DNA from: Aliiglaciecola lipolytica
Lineage (GTDB): Bacteria; Pseudomonadota; Gammaproteobacteria; Enterobacterales; Alteromonadaceae
Length of the DNA: 64,000 nucleotides
Assembly: GCF_018860635.1 (NCBI RefSeq)
Contig: NZ_JAHKPT010000025.1
Span: forward strand, 353,867-417,866
Direction of reading: 5' to 3'
A program made the position numbers and the translations under genes. The stretch's first letter is position 1. Each line of letters starts with the position of its first letter. Below, piece after piece: positions 46,432 to 55,976 of the stretch. The notes under the pieces were generated by a model. It ran no database searches. It saw nothing but the letters and a program-made list of their open reading frames with translations, and was not told where the DNA came from.

Positions 46432-46433
46432 AT

Positions 46434-47753
46434 CTAATTCAAAGTTTCAACAGTTAGAAGAGTTTTAACATTTTGTGCTATTTTGACAAAATCCTTTGTG
46501 TCTTTTTCAGTGTATTGTGCGCTTTCTTTGCCTTGCTCAATAGCATGCAGTTGACGTTGAATCACCCTATGGACGTCGATCTTATCTGATACCAATGCAA
46601 TACGTTCTAGACTCTCAAGTAGCCGAATTGTCACCGCCACAGAGCCGACAGCATATTGACGAATCTGATCAAATGCAGAGTTCGCTAACCCCACAAAATC
46701 ATAAGGTTTGCGAGATAATCTTAATCGGCCACTTTGATCAAAATATTGTCCGGCGTGCAACTTTTGATTGGATAAGTTACATAGCACTAAACACAATTTA
46801 TCAACGCAGGTTATCGCCGTATAGGGATCATTAACCCCTGGAGATAGCGCGCGTACCGCGATTTCTACCATTTGGTGTATCGCATATTCAGGATCTTGAA
46901 TCGGTGTTCTATTACTGCCGATGACACAACATTCATTTACCGCGTTATTTAAGTCACTTGTAATGGGCGTCAGACTCTTCACGCTAGCCAGTTCCGTGCT
47001 TTGGTTAATCAGATCGCCGGGTCGCCAATTCAACTCGATTAAAACATCATGCTCAGTGGCGACATCAAGTAACTTATCATTACTTAAAAGTTGCAAATAG
47101 CCACTTTGCTTCGCTTTCACTGACAAGGTATAAGAAAAGCTGCTGTCCGCCTTATTCTGTAAAACAGAGGTTTGCTCATTACAAAATAACGGTTCTATTG
47201 CGTGGTTTATTTCCTCACACAATTCATTAATGACGTTATCAGCTTGAATTGAACGGGCTACATGATGAATAAAATAGATGAGAACAATGACACTAAATAA
47301 TGTGGCCAGTAGACACCAAATAATAGCCAAGCCCATTTTGATGCCTTGATTTGAATCCAGACTCATGGAGTAAATTAGTACTACGCAGTATGAGAAGATT
47401 GAAATGAAAGTTCCTAGTACGACTTGGGTTCCTCTGTCGTCCATAAAATTACGAATCAAGCGCGGACCAAACTGAGAAGATGCTAAGGTTAAGGTAACAA
47501 TTGTTATTGAAAACGCGATACTAGTAACCGTTATCATTGAAGCGGCGATGGTATTAAGTAATGAAAGAAGCGTGCTCTGATCGGTTTGATAGAGGAAAGG
47601 TAACCAATCTAAAGCCCCCCAAGCTTGAGCATGATCAATCCATACCATTAACCAAGCTGAAGTAATCGATGTCACAACCATAAGTAGCGGGACAAACCAG
47701 AAACTAGTCTTTATTGAGTCAAACAGTTTATCTAATCTGGCTAGGTTTTTCAT
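46434..47753 (-). CDS. DUF2254 membrane protein
   Basis: This 439-residue protein has four hydrophobic helices in the first 170 residues, with the family pattern ITVTSIAFSITIVTLTLASSQFGPRLIRNFMDDRGTQ. A cytoplasmic C-terminal part follows, with EIAVRALSPGVNDPYTAITCVD, as in other DUF2254 proteins. The function is unknown. It lies in the envelope-stress-like cluster, downstream of the 57-residue gene on the same strand. Confidence 0.9.
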   Translation of the reverse strand: MKNLARLDKLFDSIKTSFWFVPLLMVVTSITSAWLMVWIDHAQAWGALDWLPFLYQTDQSTLLSLLNTIAASMITVTSIAFSITIVTLTLASSQFGPRLIRNFMDDRGTQVVLGTFISIFSYCVVLIYSMSLDSNQGIKMGLAIIWCLLATLFSVIVLIYFIHHVARSIQADNVINELCEEINHAIEPLFCNEQTSVLQNKADSSFSYTLSVKAKQSGYLQLLSNDKLLDVATEHDVLIELNWRPGDLINQSTELASVKSLTPITSDLNNAVNECCVIGSNRTPIQDPEYAIHQMVEIAVRALSPGVNDPYTAITCVDKLCLVLCNLSNQKLHAGQYFDQSGRLRLSRKPYDFVGLANSAFDQIRQYAVGSVAVTIRLLESLERIALVSDKIDVHRVIQRQLHAIEQGKESAQYTEKDTKDFVKIAQNVKTLLTVETLN

Positions 47754-47795
47754 TCATACATCCTTATTGTAACCGCCACCGCCAAGCAAACATGA

Positions 47796-47830
47796 AGTAA
47801 CCTCACTTTCGTGCATCGAGTGAGGTTACT
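47796..47830. terminator. 12-bp perfect hairpin after the 57-residue gene
   Basis: AGTAACCTCACT (47796-47807) pairs with AGTGAGGTTACT (47819-47830), loop 11 nt. It lies between the stop codon at 47839 and the DUF2254 start. No T-run follows. Confidence 0.5.
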
Positions 47831-47838
47831 AAATCAAT

Positions 47839-48012
47839 TTATTTTTTCGATCTTTTCTTGGCAAAAAGTAGCATGCTAACTACCAGTATAATCATAAATA
47901 GACCAAAGGAAGCCAAGAATGTGTAGATTGGACTGCCACCTGCTAGTCCGGTAGATGTCACAAAAAATCCTACACTGATGACAATTGCGATAATAATTAT
48001 TTTAAAGTCCAT
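47839..48012 (-). CDS. 57-residue two-helix membrane protein
   Basis: This short gene encodes a 57-residue protein with two hydrophobic helices, MDFKIIIIAIVISVGFFVT and ASFGLFMIILVVSMLLFAK, joined by a Gly/Ser loop and ending in KKRSKK. TGAGGTGATTT precedes the ATG at 48012, a good ribosome site. It is not a family I can name. It sits between the DUF2254 and lipoprotein genes on the same strand. Confidence 0.72.
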   Translation of the reverse strand: MDFKIIIIAIVISVGFFVTSTGLAGGSPIYTFLASFGLFMIILVVSMLLFAKKRSKK

Positions 48013-48032
48013 AAATCACCTCATCTGAAAAT

Positions 48033-48057
48033 AAAAAAGGGCTCATTGAGCCCTTTT
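48033..48057 (-). terminator. terminator after the small lipoprotein gene
   Basis: AAAAGGGCTC / GAGCCCTTTT (48035-48044, 48048-48057) has a 3-nt loop; the minus strand runs into six T. It also precedes the 57-residue gene, which therefore needs its own promoter or read-through. Confidence 0.85.
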
Positions 48058-48090
48058 ATTCTGCGTGAAAGCGCTTCGGGTTGACATTTA

Positions 48091-48285
48091 TTAACAGTCT
48101 TTGTCTTCTGCTTTAACGCCTTCTTTAACGTCTTCGCAAGCATCTTCTAGCGCATTACCTGCGTCTGTTACCATTTCATCAACTTTCTCACCAGCGTCCT
48201 CTGCAGGACCTTGCTCACAAGCGGCTAGAGCGAATACTGAACCAGCGATTAGTAAGATTTGTAAAGTATGTTTAAAATTTTTCAT
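48091..48285 (-). CDS. small lipoprotein, entericidin-like
   Basis: This 64-residue protein has a lipoprotein signal with LAAC (Cys23), and a short acidic mature part with helical repeats of Val-Asp/Glu and three Cys residues, ending in DKDC. Entericidin-type and other small stress lipoproteins look similar, but the identity is unsure. GGAGATACAC precedes the ATG at 48285; an ATG four codons earlier is inside that site. Confidence 0.78.
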   Translation of the reverse strand: MKNFKHTLQILLIAGSVFALAACEQGPAEDAGEKVDEMVTDAGNALEDACEDVKEGVKAEDKDC

Positions 48286-48344
48286 GTGTATCTCCATTAA
48301 TTATGAATTTTTATAAAGTTCATTTAGCGTGATGATCGAGTTCT

Positions 48345-48521
48345 CTATACTTTCGGACCTTTACCGCGTACGGCATTGGCTACGAGTGAAATCACCAGTA
48401 AAACTACGAAAACAAAAAAGATGATTTTAGCGATACCAGCTGCAGTACCTGCAATTCCACCAAAACCAAATACAGCTGCAATAATTGCGATAACCAAAAA
48501 TGTTAGTGCCCAGCTCAACAT
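48345..48521 (-). CDS. DUF1328 small membrane protein (YtjA-like)
   Basis: This 58-residue protein consists of two hydrophobic helices with the DUF1328 signature [22 protein letters not shown], then [16 protein letters not shown]. The ATG at 48521 has AAAGGAGAA at the normal distance; a longer frame to 48596 lacks support. In many Proteobacteria it occurs near BON, CsbD or lipoprotein genes and is stress-linked. The role is unknown. Confidence 0.9.
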   Translation of the reverse strand: MLSWALTFLVIAIIAAVFGFGGIAGTAAGIAKIIFFVFVVLLVISLVANAVRGKGPKV

Positions 48522-49038
48522 GATATTCTCCTTTTGTTTGTGTTCGATATTCTTAATGCGCATTACGTGCCAACATCGAACAACAAAGTAAGTCATTGAT
48601 ATATAAATAAAAACAATAACTCTAAATAATCCCTACACCTTCAACGTTGAGTTTAATTTGCAAAAAGTACACTGAATCTAGAAACTTTTTCACATCTACA
48701 ATGTGATTGTTCTGTATTTGCTTGGTTGAGCTGATATTGCTTGACTATAAACGCTTAAATTTAGGTTGGCTGTCATGCTTAGTTCTTTTGACATAGGTCA
48801 AAGCAGTATTTAATTGATAGCGGTGAGCACTAGTCAACGAAGTATTTCGCTGCATAAACGGCTAGCTATCCGAACTAATCTTAGTTTCATATTAAAGTGT
48901 GAGCGTCATTGCCCAAAGAGGGGGAAGAGTTTAAGCCAAGCACAATTAAGGTTAACTATGCTTGGCTATGTAACTTCGATATTAGATGCAAACCTTGCCG
49001 TATCTGGAATATGGCGCGATTAGCAAACCGGCGAATAA
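48522..49038. other. intergenic region between DUF1328 and hemB
   Basis: In 517 bp I find no convincing gene. Two overlapping plus-strand open frames (48814-49023, 48909-49109) lack known features and one runs into hemB. The DUF1328 promoter must lie at the left. AGCCAAGCA-N16-TGCTTGGCT (48934-48967) is a possible hairpin in the hemB 3' region. Confidence 0.5.
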
Positions 49039-50061
<1,023 letters not shown>

Positions 50062-51960
50062 TTATACAATATCGCGGGCGTGTAAATGTATACTTCTCAC
50101 CCGGTTTCGGCCATCTCGTTTCGCCTGATACAAAGCCTTATCGGCACTCTCTAAAAGATTTTTTTCATCCTCTACACCGCTCACGATAGTAGAAGCAACG
50201 CCAGCACTAATGGTGACTTTGAGTTGTAATTCATCAACTTCGGTAACGGTGTTTTCAATGATTTCTCGGAGTCTTTGTGCCAATGCTTTAGCACCTTCAA
50301 AATCAGTATTCGGCAATATAAGAGCGAACTCCTCTCCACCGTAGCGACAGGCATCATCAGTTGTGCGTTTTAAATTCTGTTTTAAAATGTTAGCCACATT
50401 TTTAATTACTTCGTCACCGGCAACATGACCATAAGTGTCATTAATATTCTTAAAATGATCTATGTCCAGCATGATTAAGGATAGATCAGAGCGCTCGCGG
50501 CGACAGCGTCGAGCCTCTGCTTGGAATTTTTTATCAAAGTGTTTACGGTTGCGAATACCGGTCAGACTATCGGTACGGGTTTGCTGTTCTAGCTCATTGT
50601 TTGTTTCAGACAACTCCCGCAGTGCTATTTCGAGCTCTAGGGTACGCTCCTGAACGTTATATTCTAAACTCTGCTGGGCTTGCTCTTTTAGTTTAAGTGC
50701 TTCCTCTTGCGCTTCTCGGGCCATACGTTCTTCAAGCAAAGCGAGTTCCTGACTCTGATATTGCTCCTCGCGCTGAATGGAGTACGAAATAACTAAAACA
50801 AAAGCCAACATAAAGGTTTCAATGGCCGCACCTAACATAACAAAATATTGTGCTGGCACATCTATCTCGAGTAGATTTGCGCTTTCTAGTCCTGCTAAAA
50901 CGCCAGAAACAAGTAAAACCGACCAAGCAAGCAGATACAAACGTGCGAGTTTAACTCCCCGTAACATCATTAATAGTGAAACCACAAACACCAAAATAGA
51001 TGCGAAACATAAGATCACAAGGAAATACATAATGTAGTAATAGTAAGGAATGCTTAAGCTCGCAAAAACGGATAACAGAAGCCACCACACTGAATATTTC
51101 AATAATTGATCTAAGGTTCTACTATGTTTGTAAACTTCCAGTAACTGTCGTGTACATATGCATGCGAATAAAATGGTGAGGGTGGCGAAAATGCCCACGC
51201 TGCGACTTTGTAGCCATACCCAATCTGGCCATATATATTTAAATCCAATACCGTGCAACGTAGCAAGAGTTAGTGCAATCGATACCACGTATAAACTATA
51301 ACTTAGGAAGCTGGGCTTTTTGGTTGAAACATAAAAGAATAAATTACTCAGGGCCATTGCCAGCATAAAACCGAAAAACAGTCCCAATAGTAAATTTTGC
51401 TCACCATTGTAAATCAAATACTCTTTTTCTTCCCAAACACGCAGCGGCAATTTCACAGTGCCACTTGTCTGCACTTTGACAATGGCTGAAATTCGTTTCT
51501 CCGAATTTGGTACAGGAAAGAGTAACTTTTCATTTTTTATCTGACGGGAATTAAACGGATAACTGTCACCTTCGTGGTATTCCGAAATCAATTTTCCATT
51601 ACTAAAAAACCATATATCGACTTTGTCGAGCATGACGTAGTCGATTTCAATTAATTTTGGATTTTCACTAAGGTTGTTGGGCAGAAAAAACTTAAACCAA
51701 TACGGCGTTTTGCTCATTCCATACACTAAAAAGTCTGAGCTTTCTTGATTCCACTGTGAATTTTGATATTTTCGCAACTTCTCTATAGTAAGAGAGTTCG
51801 TGGGGTCCTCAAGATAAAGGGTGCCTTGATTTATATCGAGTAAATAGTTGTTTGTAGAACCTAGTTTTGCGATGGACAAAATACTGATTAATCCAAACAG
51901 TATAATTAGGCCAATAAACCAAGTTTTGTGGACGCCCACAGAATTTTTATTAATGTTCAA
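50062..51960 (-). CDS. 7TM-DISM diguanylate cyclase
   Basis: The 632-residue protein has an N-terminal helix, a periplasmic 7TMR-DISM sensor domain (about 40-180), seven membrane helices (about 190-400), a coiled-coil (405-470) and a GGDEF domain. The active-site motif is RYGGEEFALIL (541-545), and the I-site RTTD precedes it by five residues, so it should make c-di-GMP under product control. The DISM extracellular domain usually binds a carbohydrate-like ligand. The start is TTG at 51960, overlapping the tatD stop codon by 11 bases; GTG at 51939 is an alternative. Confidence 0.92.
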   Translation of the reverse strand: MNINKNSVGVHKTWFIGLIILFGLISILSIAKLGSTNNYLLDINQGTLYLEDPTNSLTIEKLRKYQNSQWNQESSDFLVYGMSKTPYWFKFFLPNNLSENPKLIEIDYVMLDKVDIWFFSNGKLISEYHEGDSYPFNSRQIKNEKLLFPVPNSEKRISAIVKVQTSGTVKLPLRVWEEKEYLIYNGEQNLLLGLFFGFMLAMALSNLFFYVSTKKPSFLSYSLYVVSIALTLATLHGIGFKYIWPDWVWLQSRSVGIFATLTILFACICTRQLLEVYKHSRTLDQLLKYSVWWLLLSVFASLSIPYYYYIMYFLVILCFASILVFVVSLLMMLRGVKLARLYLLAWSVLLVSGVLAGLESANLLEIDVPAQYFVMLGAAIETFMLAFVLVISYSIQREEQYQSQELALLEERMAREAQEEALKLKEQAQQSLEYNVQERTLELEIALRELSETNNELEQQTRTDSLTGIRNRKHFDKKFQAEARRCRRERSDLSLIMLDIDHFKNINDTYGHVAGDEVIKNVANILKQNLKRTTDDACRYGGEEFALILPNTDFEGAKALAQRLREIIENTVTEVDELQLKVTISAGVASTIVSGVEDEKNLLESADKALYQAKRDGRNRVRSIHLHARDIV

Positions 51961-52744
51961 AACTTGCGCCTACTGCAAATAAATCCATAGTATTTTGCCA
52001 ACAGTTTTGCTTCAAGTCCTGTAGCTCCTGATTACGTAAATTTGCAATAAATTCAGCAATGTGCGGAATATGAGCGGGTTGATTGTTACGGGACTTTGCC
52101 TTTAGCGTTTTAGGAAATAAATAAGGAGAGTCTGTTTCCAAAAGCATTCGTTGTGATGGTAATTTTAATACGGCTTCACGCAAAGATTCACCACGCTTAG
52201 GGTCACAAACCCAGCCTGTAACACCAATGTAGAAACCTAACTCTAAATAGGCTTCCATTTGAGCGAGGCTGCCAGTAAAACAATGGACCACAGCCCCCGA
52301 TAATTTGGGGGAATAGGCTTTTAACAGGGCGATTTGTTCAGCAAATGCGTCTCGTTCGTGCAAATAAACCGGCAACTGTAATTCGCAAGCTAATTCCAAC
52401 TGTTGCTCAAATACCCGCAATTGTGTCTGTGCTGGCGAGAAATTACGATTGAAATCCAATCCACATTCGCCAATAGCAACAACCTTTTGGTTAGTCGCTA
52501 GGTTTTTGAGTTGTTGGATAAAGTCGGGGGCGGCATCTTTTGCATAGTGCGGGTGAATACCCGCACTGGTAACCAAATTGTTTGGAAATTGTTGGGCTAT
52601 CGAAAGCGCTTCTTGGCTTTGCTGGATATCAGTACCAATGAGTAAAATACCAGTTACGTCATTATTAAGGGCATGGTCAATAGCATCCGGAAACACTAAA
52701 CGCTTATCCGGTAAGTTTATGCCTATATCAAACCAGTGGGTCAA
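51950..52744 (-). CDS. tatD: TatD-family DNase/hydrolase
   Basis: This 264-residue TIM-barrel metal hydrolase is close to E. coli TatD: SAGIHPHYAKD, VAIGECGLDFNRNFS, PVYLHERDAF, VVHCFTGSLAQMEAYL, GVTGWVCDPKRG and LLETDSPYLFP give the metal ligands and conserved Asp. It is a 3'-5' exonuclease linked to DNA repair, not to Tat export as such. The start must be TTG at 52744, since a TGA stop lies seven codons upstream in frame. A 20-codon open frame with a good ribosome site ends just before it. Confidence 0.95.
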   Translation of the reverse strand: MTHWFDIGINLPDKRLVFPDAIDHALNNDVTGILLIGTDIQQSQEALSIAQQFPNNLVTSAGIHPHYAKDAAPDFIQQLKNLATNQKVVAIGECGLDFNRNFSPAQTQLRVFEQQLELACELQLPVYLHERDAFAEQIALLKAYSPKLSGAVVHCFTGSLAQMEAYLELGFYIGVTGWVCDPKRGESLREAVLKLPSQRMLLETDSPYLFPKTLKAKSRNNQPAHIPHIAEFIANLRNQELQDLKQNCWQNTMDLFAVGASFEH

Positions 52745-52745
52745 A

Positions 52746-52808
52746 CTAGTAGGCCTGACTCAGCATTATGCAACCAACAACCTTGATCGGTCTTTCTATA
52801 CTGCTCAT
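52746..52808 (-). CDS. possible 20-residue leader peptide before tatD
   Basis: ATG at 52808 follows AAGGAG (52819-52824) at 10 bp. The frame MSSIERPIKVVGCIMLSQAY ends in TAG at 52746, one base before the TTG start of tatD, which has no good ribosome site of its own. Translation of the leader could therefore load ribosomes onto tatD. It may equally be chance. Confidence 0.35.
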   Translation of the reverse strand: MSSIERPIKVVGCIMLSQAY

Positions 52809-52956
52809 TAAGAGAACACTCCTTGAAACATCTTGTTTATCCCCATAATTCATGGGCTAGGCACAATTTTATAATTTAAATACTATAGCCCATTAATGTA
52901 TCACAAGGATTTACCCTAGTGTGCATAACCTCAGGGTAACTTGCTTCGCTGTGAGG

Positions 52957-53508
52957 TTAGTTAATACGCTTCACTCTAATACGGCGATTTTGACTATCTT
53001 TTCCTAAATGATAGGAACCTAGTGCACCGCGTTCTATATAAATTACTTCATTGACCTTCACTTTAAAATTAGTGGCTTCCTGTTCACGCCAAATATGTCC
53101 ATTGTCTAATTTGAAAACAGCCCGTTTAAGGCCATCTTTAGTGACTTCAACCACAGTTGCATAGATTTTATCATCGGTATCTTCAGGCAGCTTTGCTTGC
53201 CTACCAAATTCAGCATTACGCTGACTTTTCGTTGCGTTTTCAGGCTTAGCTTCTAGTACAATATTTTGCTCAGAATTTTGCGCTGCTAACTGATTATTTG
53301 CAGGTAAAGGTGCCGGCACTTGCATCAAGTCCTGCAACCCGCCGTAACGGTTTAATTGATTGACGATTTTGTCATAACAAACTAGGCGCTTTAAACTATT
53401 TTGAACTTGTCCACAGTTTTTAAGAGCCTCACCAACGGTTTCAGCTTGTGCTGACACAGTAGTGACATAAACACAAACTGACAAAAACAATATAATTAAT
53501 TTCTTCAT
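52957..53508 (-). CDS. periplasmic protein encoded with tatC, function unknown
   Basis: This 183-residue protein has a signal peptide ending near VSAQA, then a segment with two Cys residues (LKNCGQVQNSLKRLVCYDK), a low-complexity middle, and a C-terminal beta-rich part with VFKLDNGHIWREQE and SQNRRIRVKRI. The CxnC-helical start resembles a small domain found in other secreted proteins of this group, but I cannot name it. It overlaps tatC by four bases (ATGA), so it is in the tat transcript. Confidence 0.75.
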   Translation of the reverse strand: MKKLIILFLSVCVYVTTVSAQAETVGEALKNCGQVQNSLKRLVCYDKIVNQLNRYGGLQDLMQVPAPLPANNQLAAQNSEQNIVLEAKPENATKSQRNAEFGRQAKLPEDTDDKIYATVVEVTKDGLKRAVFKLDNGHIWREQEATNFKVKVNEVIYIERGALGSYHLGKDSQNRRIRVKRIN

Positions 53509-54269
53509 GATACTTCCTGATTTTTTTCTTTTTCTTGTTGTTCGTCTTCGTCATCTGCTTTTGGTGTATATAACGCCCCAATAATAATTCCTATTTCAAA
53601 TAGTATCCACATGGGAACAGCTAATAACGATTGCGAGATTATGTCGGGCGGTGTCAACAACATCCCCACAACAAACACACCCACTATGACATACGGCCTT
53701 TTCGCCCTTAGCGAGGCTGCATCGGTAATTCCAGCCCAACACATCAGAATCACCGCTACCGGAATTTCGAAGGCGAGTCCAAAGGCAAAAAACAACTTCA
53801 ATACAAAGGTAAGATAACTACTAATGTCCGTTGTGAATGCAACACCGTTAATTTCTATACCTGCGAAAAACGCAAATATGACCGGGAAGACCACAAAATA
53901 GGCAAAGGCAATTCCAGCGTAAAAAAGCAGTGTGCTTGAAAGCAAAAGAGGCGCGATCAATTTTTTCTCGTTGCGATAAAGCCCTGGTGCAATAAATCCC
54001 CAAATTTGATAAAGCACAAAGGGTATTGCTAGAAAAAATGACAATACTAACGTCAGTTTAAAAGGCGCAAAAAATGGCGCCCCAACATCAGTTGCAATCA
54101 TTTGGGAATTATCAGGCATTGCGTTCAACAACGGCGTGGCCAACAAATGATACAAATCTTGAGCAAAAAACGCTAAAGGTACGAATACCACTAGTATGCT
54201 CAAAACCGCTTTGAGCAAGCGGCTTCGCAATTCAATTAAATGAGAAATAAAACTATTAGGATCAGACAT
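53505..54269 (-). CDS. tatC: twin-arginine translocase subunit TatC
   Basis: TatC is the six-helix receptor for twin-arginine signal peptides. The 254 residues include the conserved N-terminus SFISHLIELRSRLLKAV with the Glu, then PLLNAMPDNSQMIATDVGAPFFAPFKL, FVLYQIWGFIAPGLYRNEKK, and GLAFEIPVAVILMCWAGI. The acidic C-terminal tail is normal. TatB ends one base before its start, and the next gene overlaps its end. Confidence 0.97.
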   Translation of the reverse strand: MSDPNSFISHLIELRSRLLKAVLSILVVFVPLAFFAQDLYHLLATPLLNAMPDNSQMIATDVGAPFFAPFKLTLVLSFFLAIPFVLYQIWGFIAPGLYRNEKKLIAPLLLSSTLLFYAGIAFAYFVVFPVIFAFFAGIEINGVAFTTDISSYLTFVLKLFFAFGLAFEIPVAVILMCWAGITDAASLRAKRPYVIVGVFVVGMLLTPPDIISQSLLAVPMWILFEIGIIIGALYTPKADDEDEQQEKEKNQEVS

Positions 54270-54575
54270 TTAAGATTTATCTTTATCGTAAGGCTTATTG
54301 ACAGATGCTGCGGATGCTTTCAGTTCATCAACTGTTTTTTGCAGATCCGGAGATAAATTTTCTAGACCTTGCTGCTCTGCTTTTTTGAGGTTTTCATGCA
54401 ATTCATGAACCCGTAACTGCTCTTCTACTTCCTGTTTAAAACCCGAAGCCATGGAGCGCACACTGCGAAATGTTTTCGCCACACTGCGCATTGCTCCAGG
54501 CAGCCGTTCAGGGCCAAGCACTAATAAAGCGAGCACACCCACAACCAGTATTTCTAAGAACCCGATATCAAACAT
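54270..54575 (-). CDS. tatB: twin-arginine translocase subunit TatB
   Basis: This 101-residue protein has one N-terminal membrane helix and the TatB pattern MFDIGFLEILVVGVLALLVLGPERLPGAMRSVA, followed by an amphipathic helix and a charged tail. It is shorter than E. coli TatB (171) but within the range. It partners with TatC to recognise the twin-arginine signal. Confidence 0.95.
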   Translation of the reverse strand: MFDIGFLEILVVGVLALLVLGPERLPGAMRSVAKTFRSVRSMASGFKQEVEEQLRVHELHENLKKAEQQGLENLSPDLQKTVDELKASAASVNKPYDKDKS

Positions 54576-54595
54576 AAGCTAGCTTTTCTTTTCGA

Positions 54596-54847
54596 CTATT
54601 CAGTTTTTTGCGGTTGCTTTTCAGCTTCATTTTGTTGCTGGACATTTTGTTCTTTGGATTCAATCTTTTCTTCAGTTTTTTTCGCTGTGTCTTCTTCGAA
54701 ATCAGCATCTTTATCTGATATTGCTTTCTTGAAACCTTTAACAGCAGAACCCAAATCACCACCTAAAGAACGTAATTTTTTGGTTCCGAACAACAATAAA
54801 ACGATAACCAAAACAATCAACAATTGCGCCCAACCAATATTACCCAT
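54596..54847 (-). CDS. tatA: twin-arginine translocase subunit TatA
   Basis: This 83-residue protein has one short helix and the TatA hinge motif [23 protein letters not shown], then an acid and Gln-rich tail. It oligomerises to form the translocation site. It is the first gene of the tatABC cluster and is divergent from the outer-membrane protein gene at 54966. Confidence 0.97.
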   Translation of the reverse strand: MGNIGWAQLLIVLVIVLLLFGTKKLRSLGGDLGSAVKGFKKAISDKDADFEEDTAKKTEEKIESKEQNVQQQNEAEKQPQKTE

Positions 54848-54965
54848 TTGAAAACTCCTATAAATTTAGTAAGGCTATTATACGTAGCTAAATTGAAACG
54901 TCACTGGATTTGATACATAGATAAAAAAAGAGCATGATTTATAGACCCAATTTGGAGCAATAAGT

Positions 54966-55883
54966 TTGCCTAATTTAAGAATTGTTGCATTATTCTTTCT
55001 AATTTTACATTTTAGCAATGCCGCTGTAGCCCAAGAAGAGCAGGACGTGTGGCTTGATTCTATGCATAAAAATATTTCCGAGTCGGTATTAGACACGGCA
55101 CAATGGTTTGATAATTTTTTTGCAAATGAAAACCTTCAAGAAGACCAAAAAGCACTTGGCGAAGTGCGTCTTCGACTCGGAATAGAGCCTCGGTCTCGAA
55201 ATTTAGAGGAATTTGAGGCGCGTTTGAAGGTCAGAGTAAAGCTACCTAACCTAAAAAATCGCGTTGATTTGATACTTACTGATTTTGACGAAGAGCAAGA
55301 CGACCGAGTCGCCAGCAGCGGAAGTGGTGAATTTGCTCGTGAAGATAGTTTTAACTTAGCGCTACGTTACAAGGTGTCACCTGATAGCGGACTTTCCCAT
55401 CGAATCGGTTTTGGTCGCAGATTTCAATACTACGCGAAGTCTAGATACCGAGATGCCATAGGTCTGAGTGATTCAGTGGAAATGCGCTACGACGCATCAA
55501 TCTACTATTATAACCGAGATAAATTAGGTACCTCCTTCAGTCTTACCTTCAACTACGACTATTCAAAAAACTTACTACTTAGATATCACAATCGCTTTGA
55601 ATATAGAGACAAAACTAATGATTGGTTATGGCAGCATAGTTGGCAGGGTTTCAAACAACTTGATGATTCGAGTGCTGTCATCTACGGTTATTACATCGAA
55701 GGTATAACTCGGCCAAATTATCGATTAGAAGAATATTTGGTCAGTGTTAAATTACGTAAACAAACCGATAGAAGTTGGTTATTTTACGAAGTTGAACCTT
55801 TTGTGTTGTGGCGTAGAGATGAACAGTTTTCAGCATCCTATGGCATCGCTTTGCGAATTGAAGGGTATTTTGGCGAACGTTAA
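54966..55883 (+). CDS. predicted outer-membrane beta-barrel protein, function unknown
   Basis: This 305-residue protein has a signal peptide ending near AAVAQ. The rest is beta-rich with alternating aromatic strands and ends in LRIEGYFGER. The N-terminal part has EARLKVRVKLPNLKNRVDLILTD. No motif tells the substrate. The start must be TTG at 54966 with GGAG at 9 bp, because the first ATG would lose the signal peptide. It is a single gene divergent from tatA. Confidence 0.72.
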   Translation: MPNLRIVALFFLILHFSNAAVAQEEQDVWLDSMHKNISESVLDTAQWFDNFFANENLQEDQKALGEVRLRLGIEPRSRNLEEFEARLKVRVKLPNLKNRVDLILTDFDEEQDDRVASSGSGEFAREDSFNLALRYKVSPDSGLSHRIGFGRRFQYYAKSRYRDAIGLSDSVEMRYDASIYYYNRDKLGTSFSLTFNYDYSKNLLLRYHNRFEYRDKTNDWLWQHSWQGFKQLDDSSAVIYGYYIEGITRPNYRLEEYLVSVKLRKQTDRSWLFYEVEPFVLWRRDEQFSASYGIALRIEGYFGER

Positions 55884-55976
55884 CCCTGATTTCGCAACAA
55901 AAGTGCGCTACTTTTTTAAATAAATCGTACCTTATATGTTTGATGAAACCGTTCAACATATATAAAAGGGGGATAC

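Larger units (their letters stand above)
46043..46433. other. 391-bp region between BON and DUF2254 genes
   Basis: There is no gene. The left part carries the BON promoter. The right part holds the two structures listed separately: the 46283-46316 palindrome and the 46362-46431 three-way-junction-like sequence. Confidence 0.6.
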
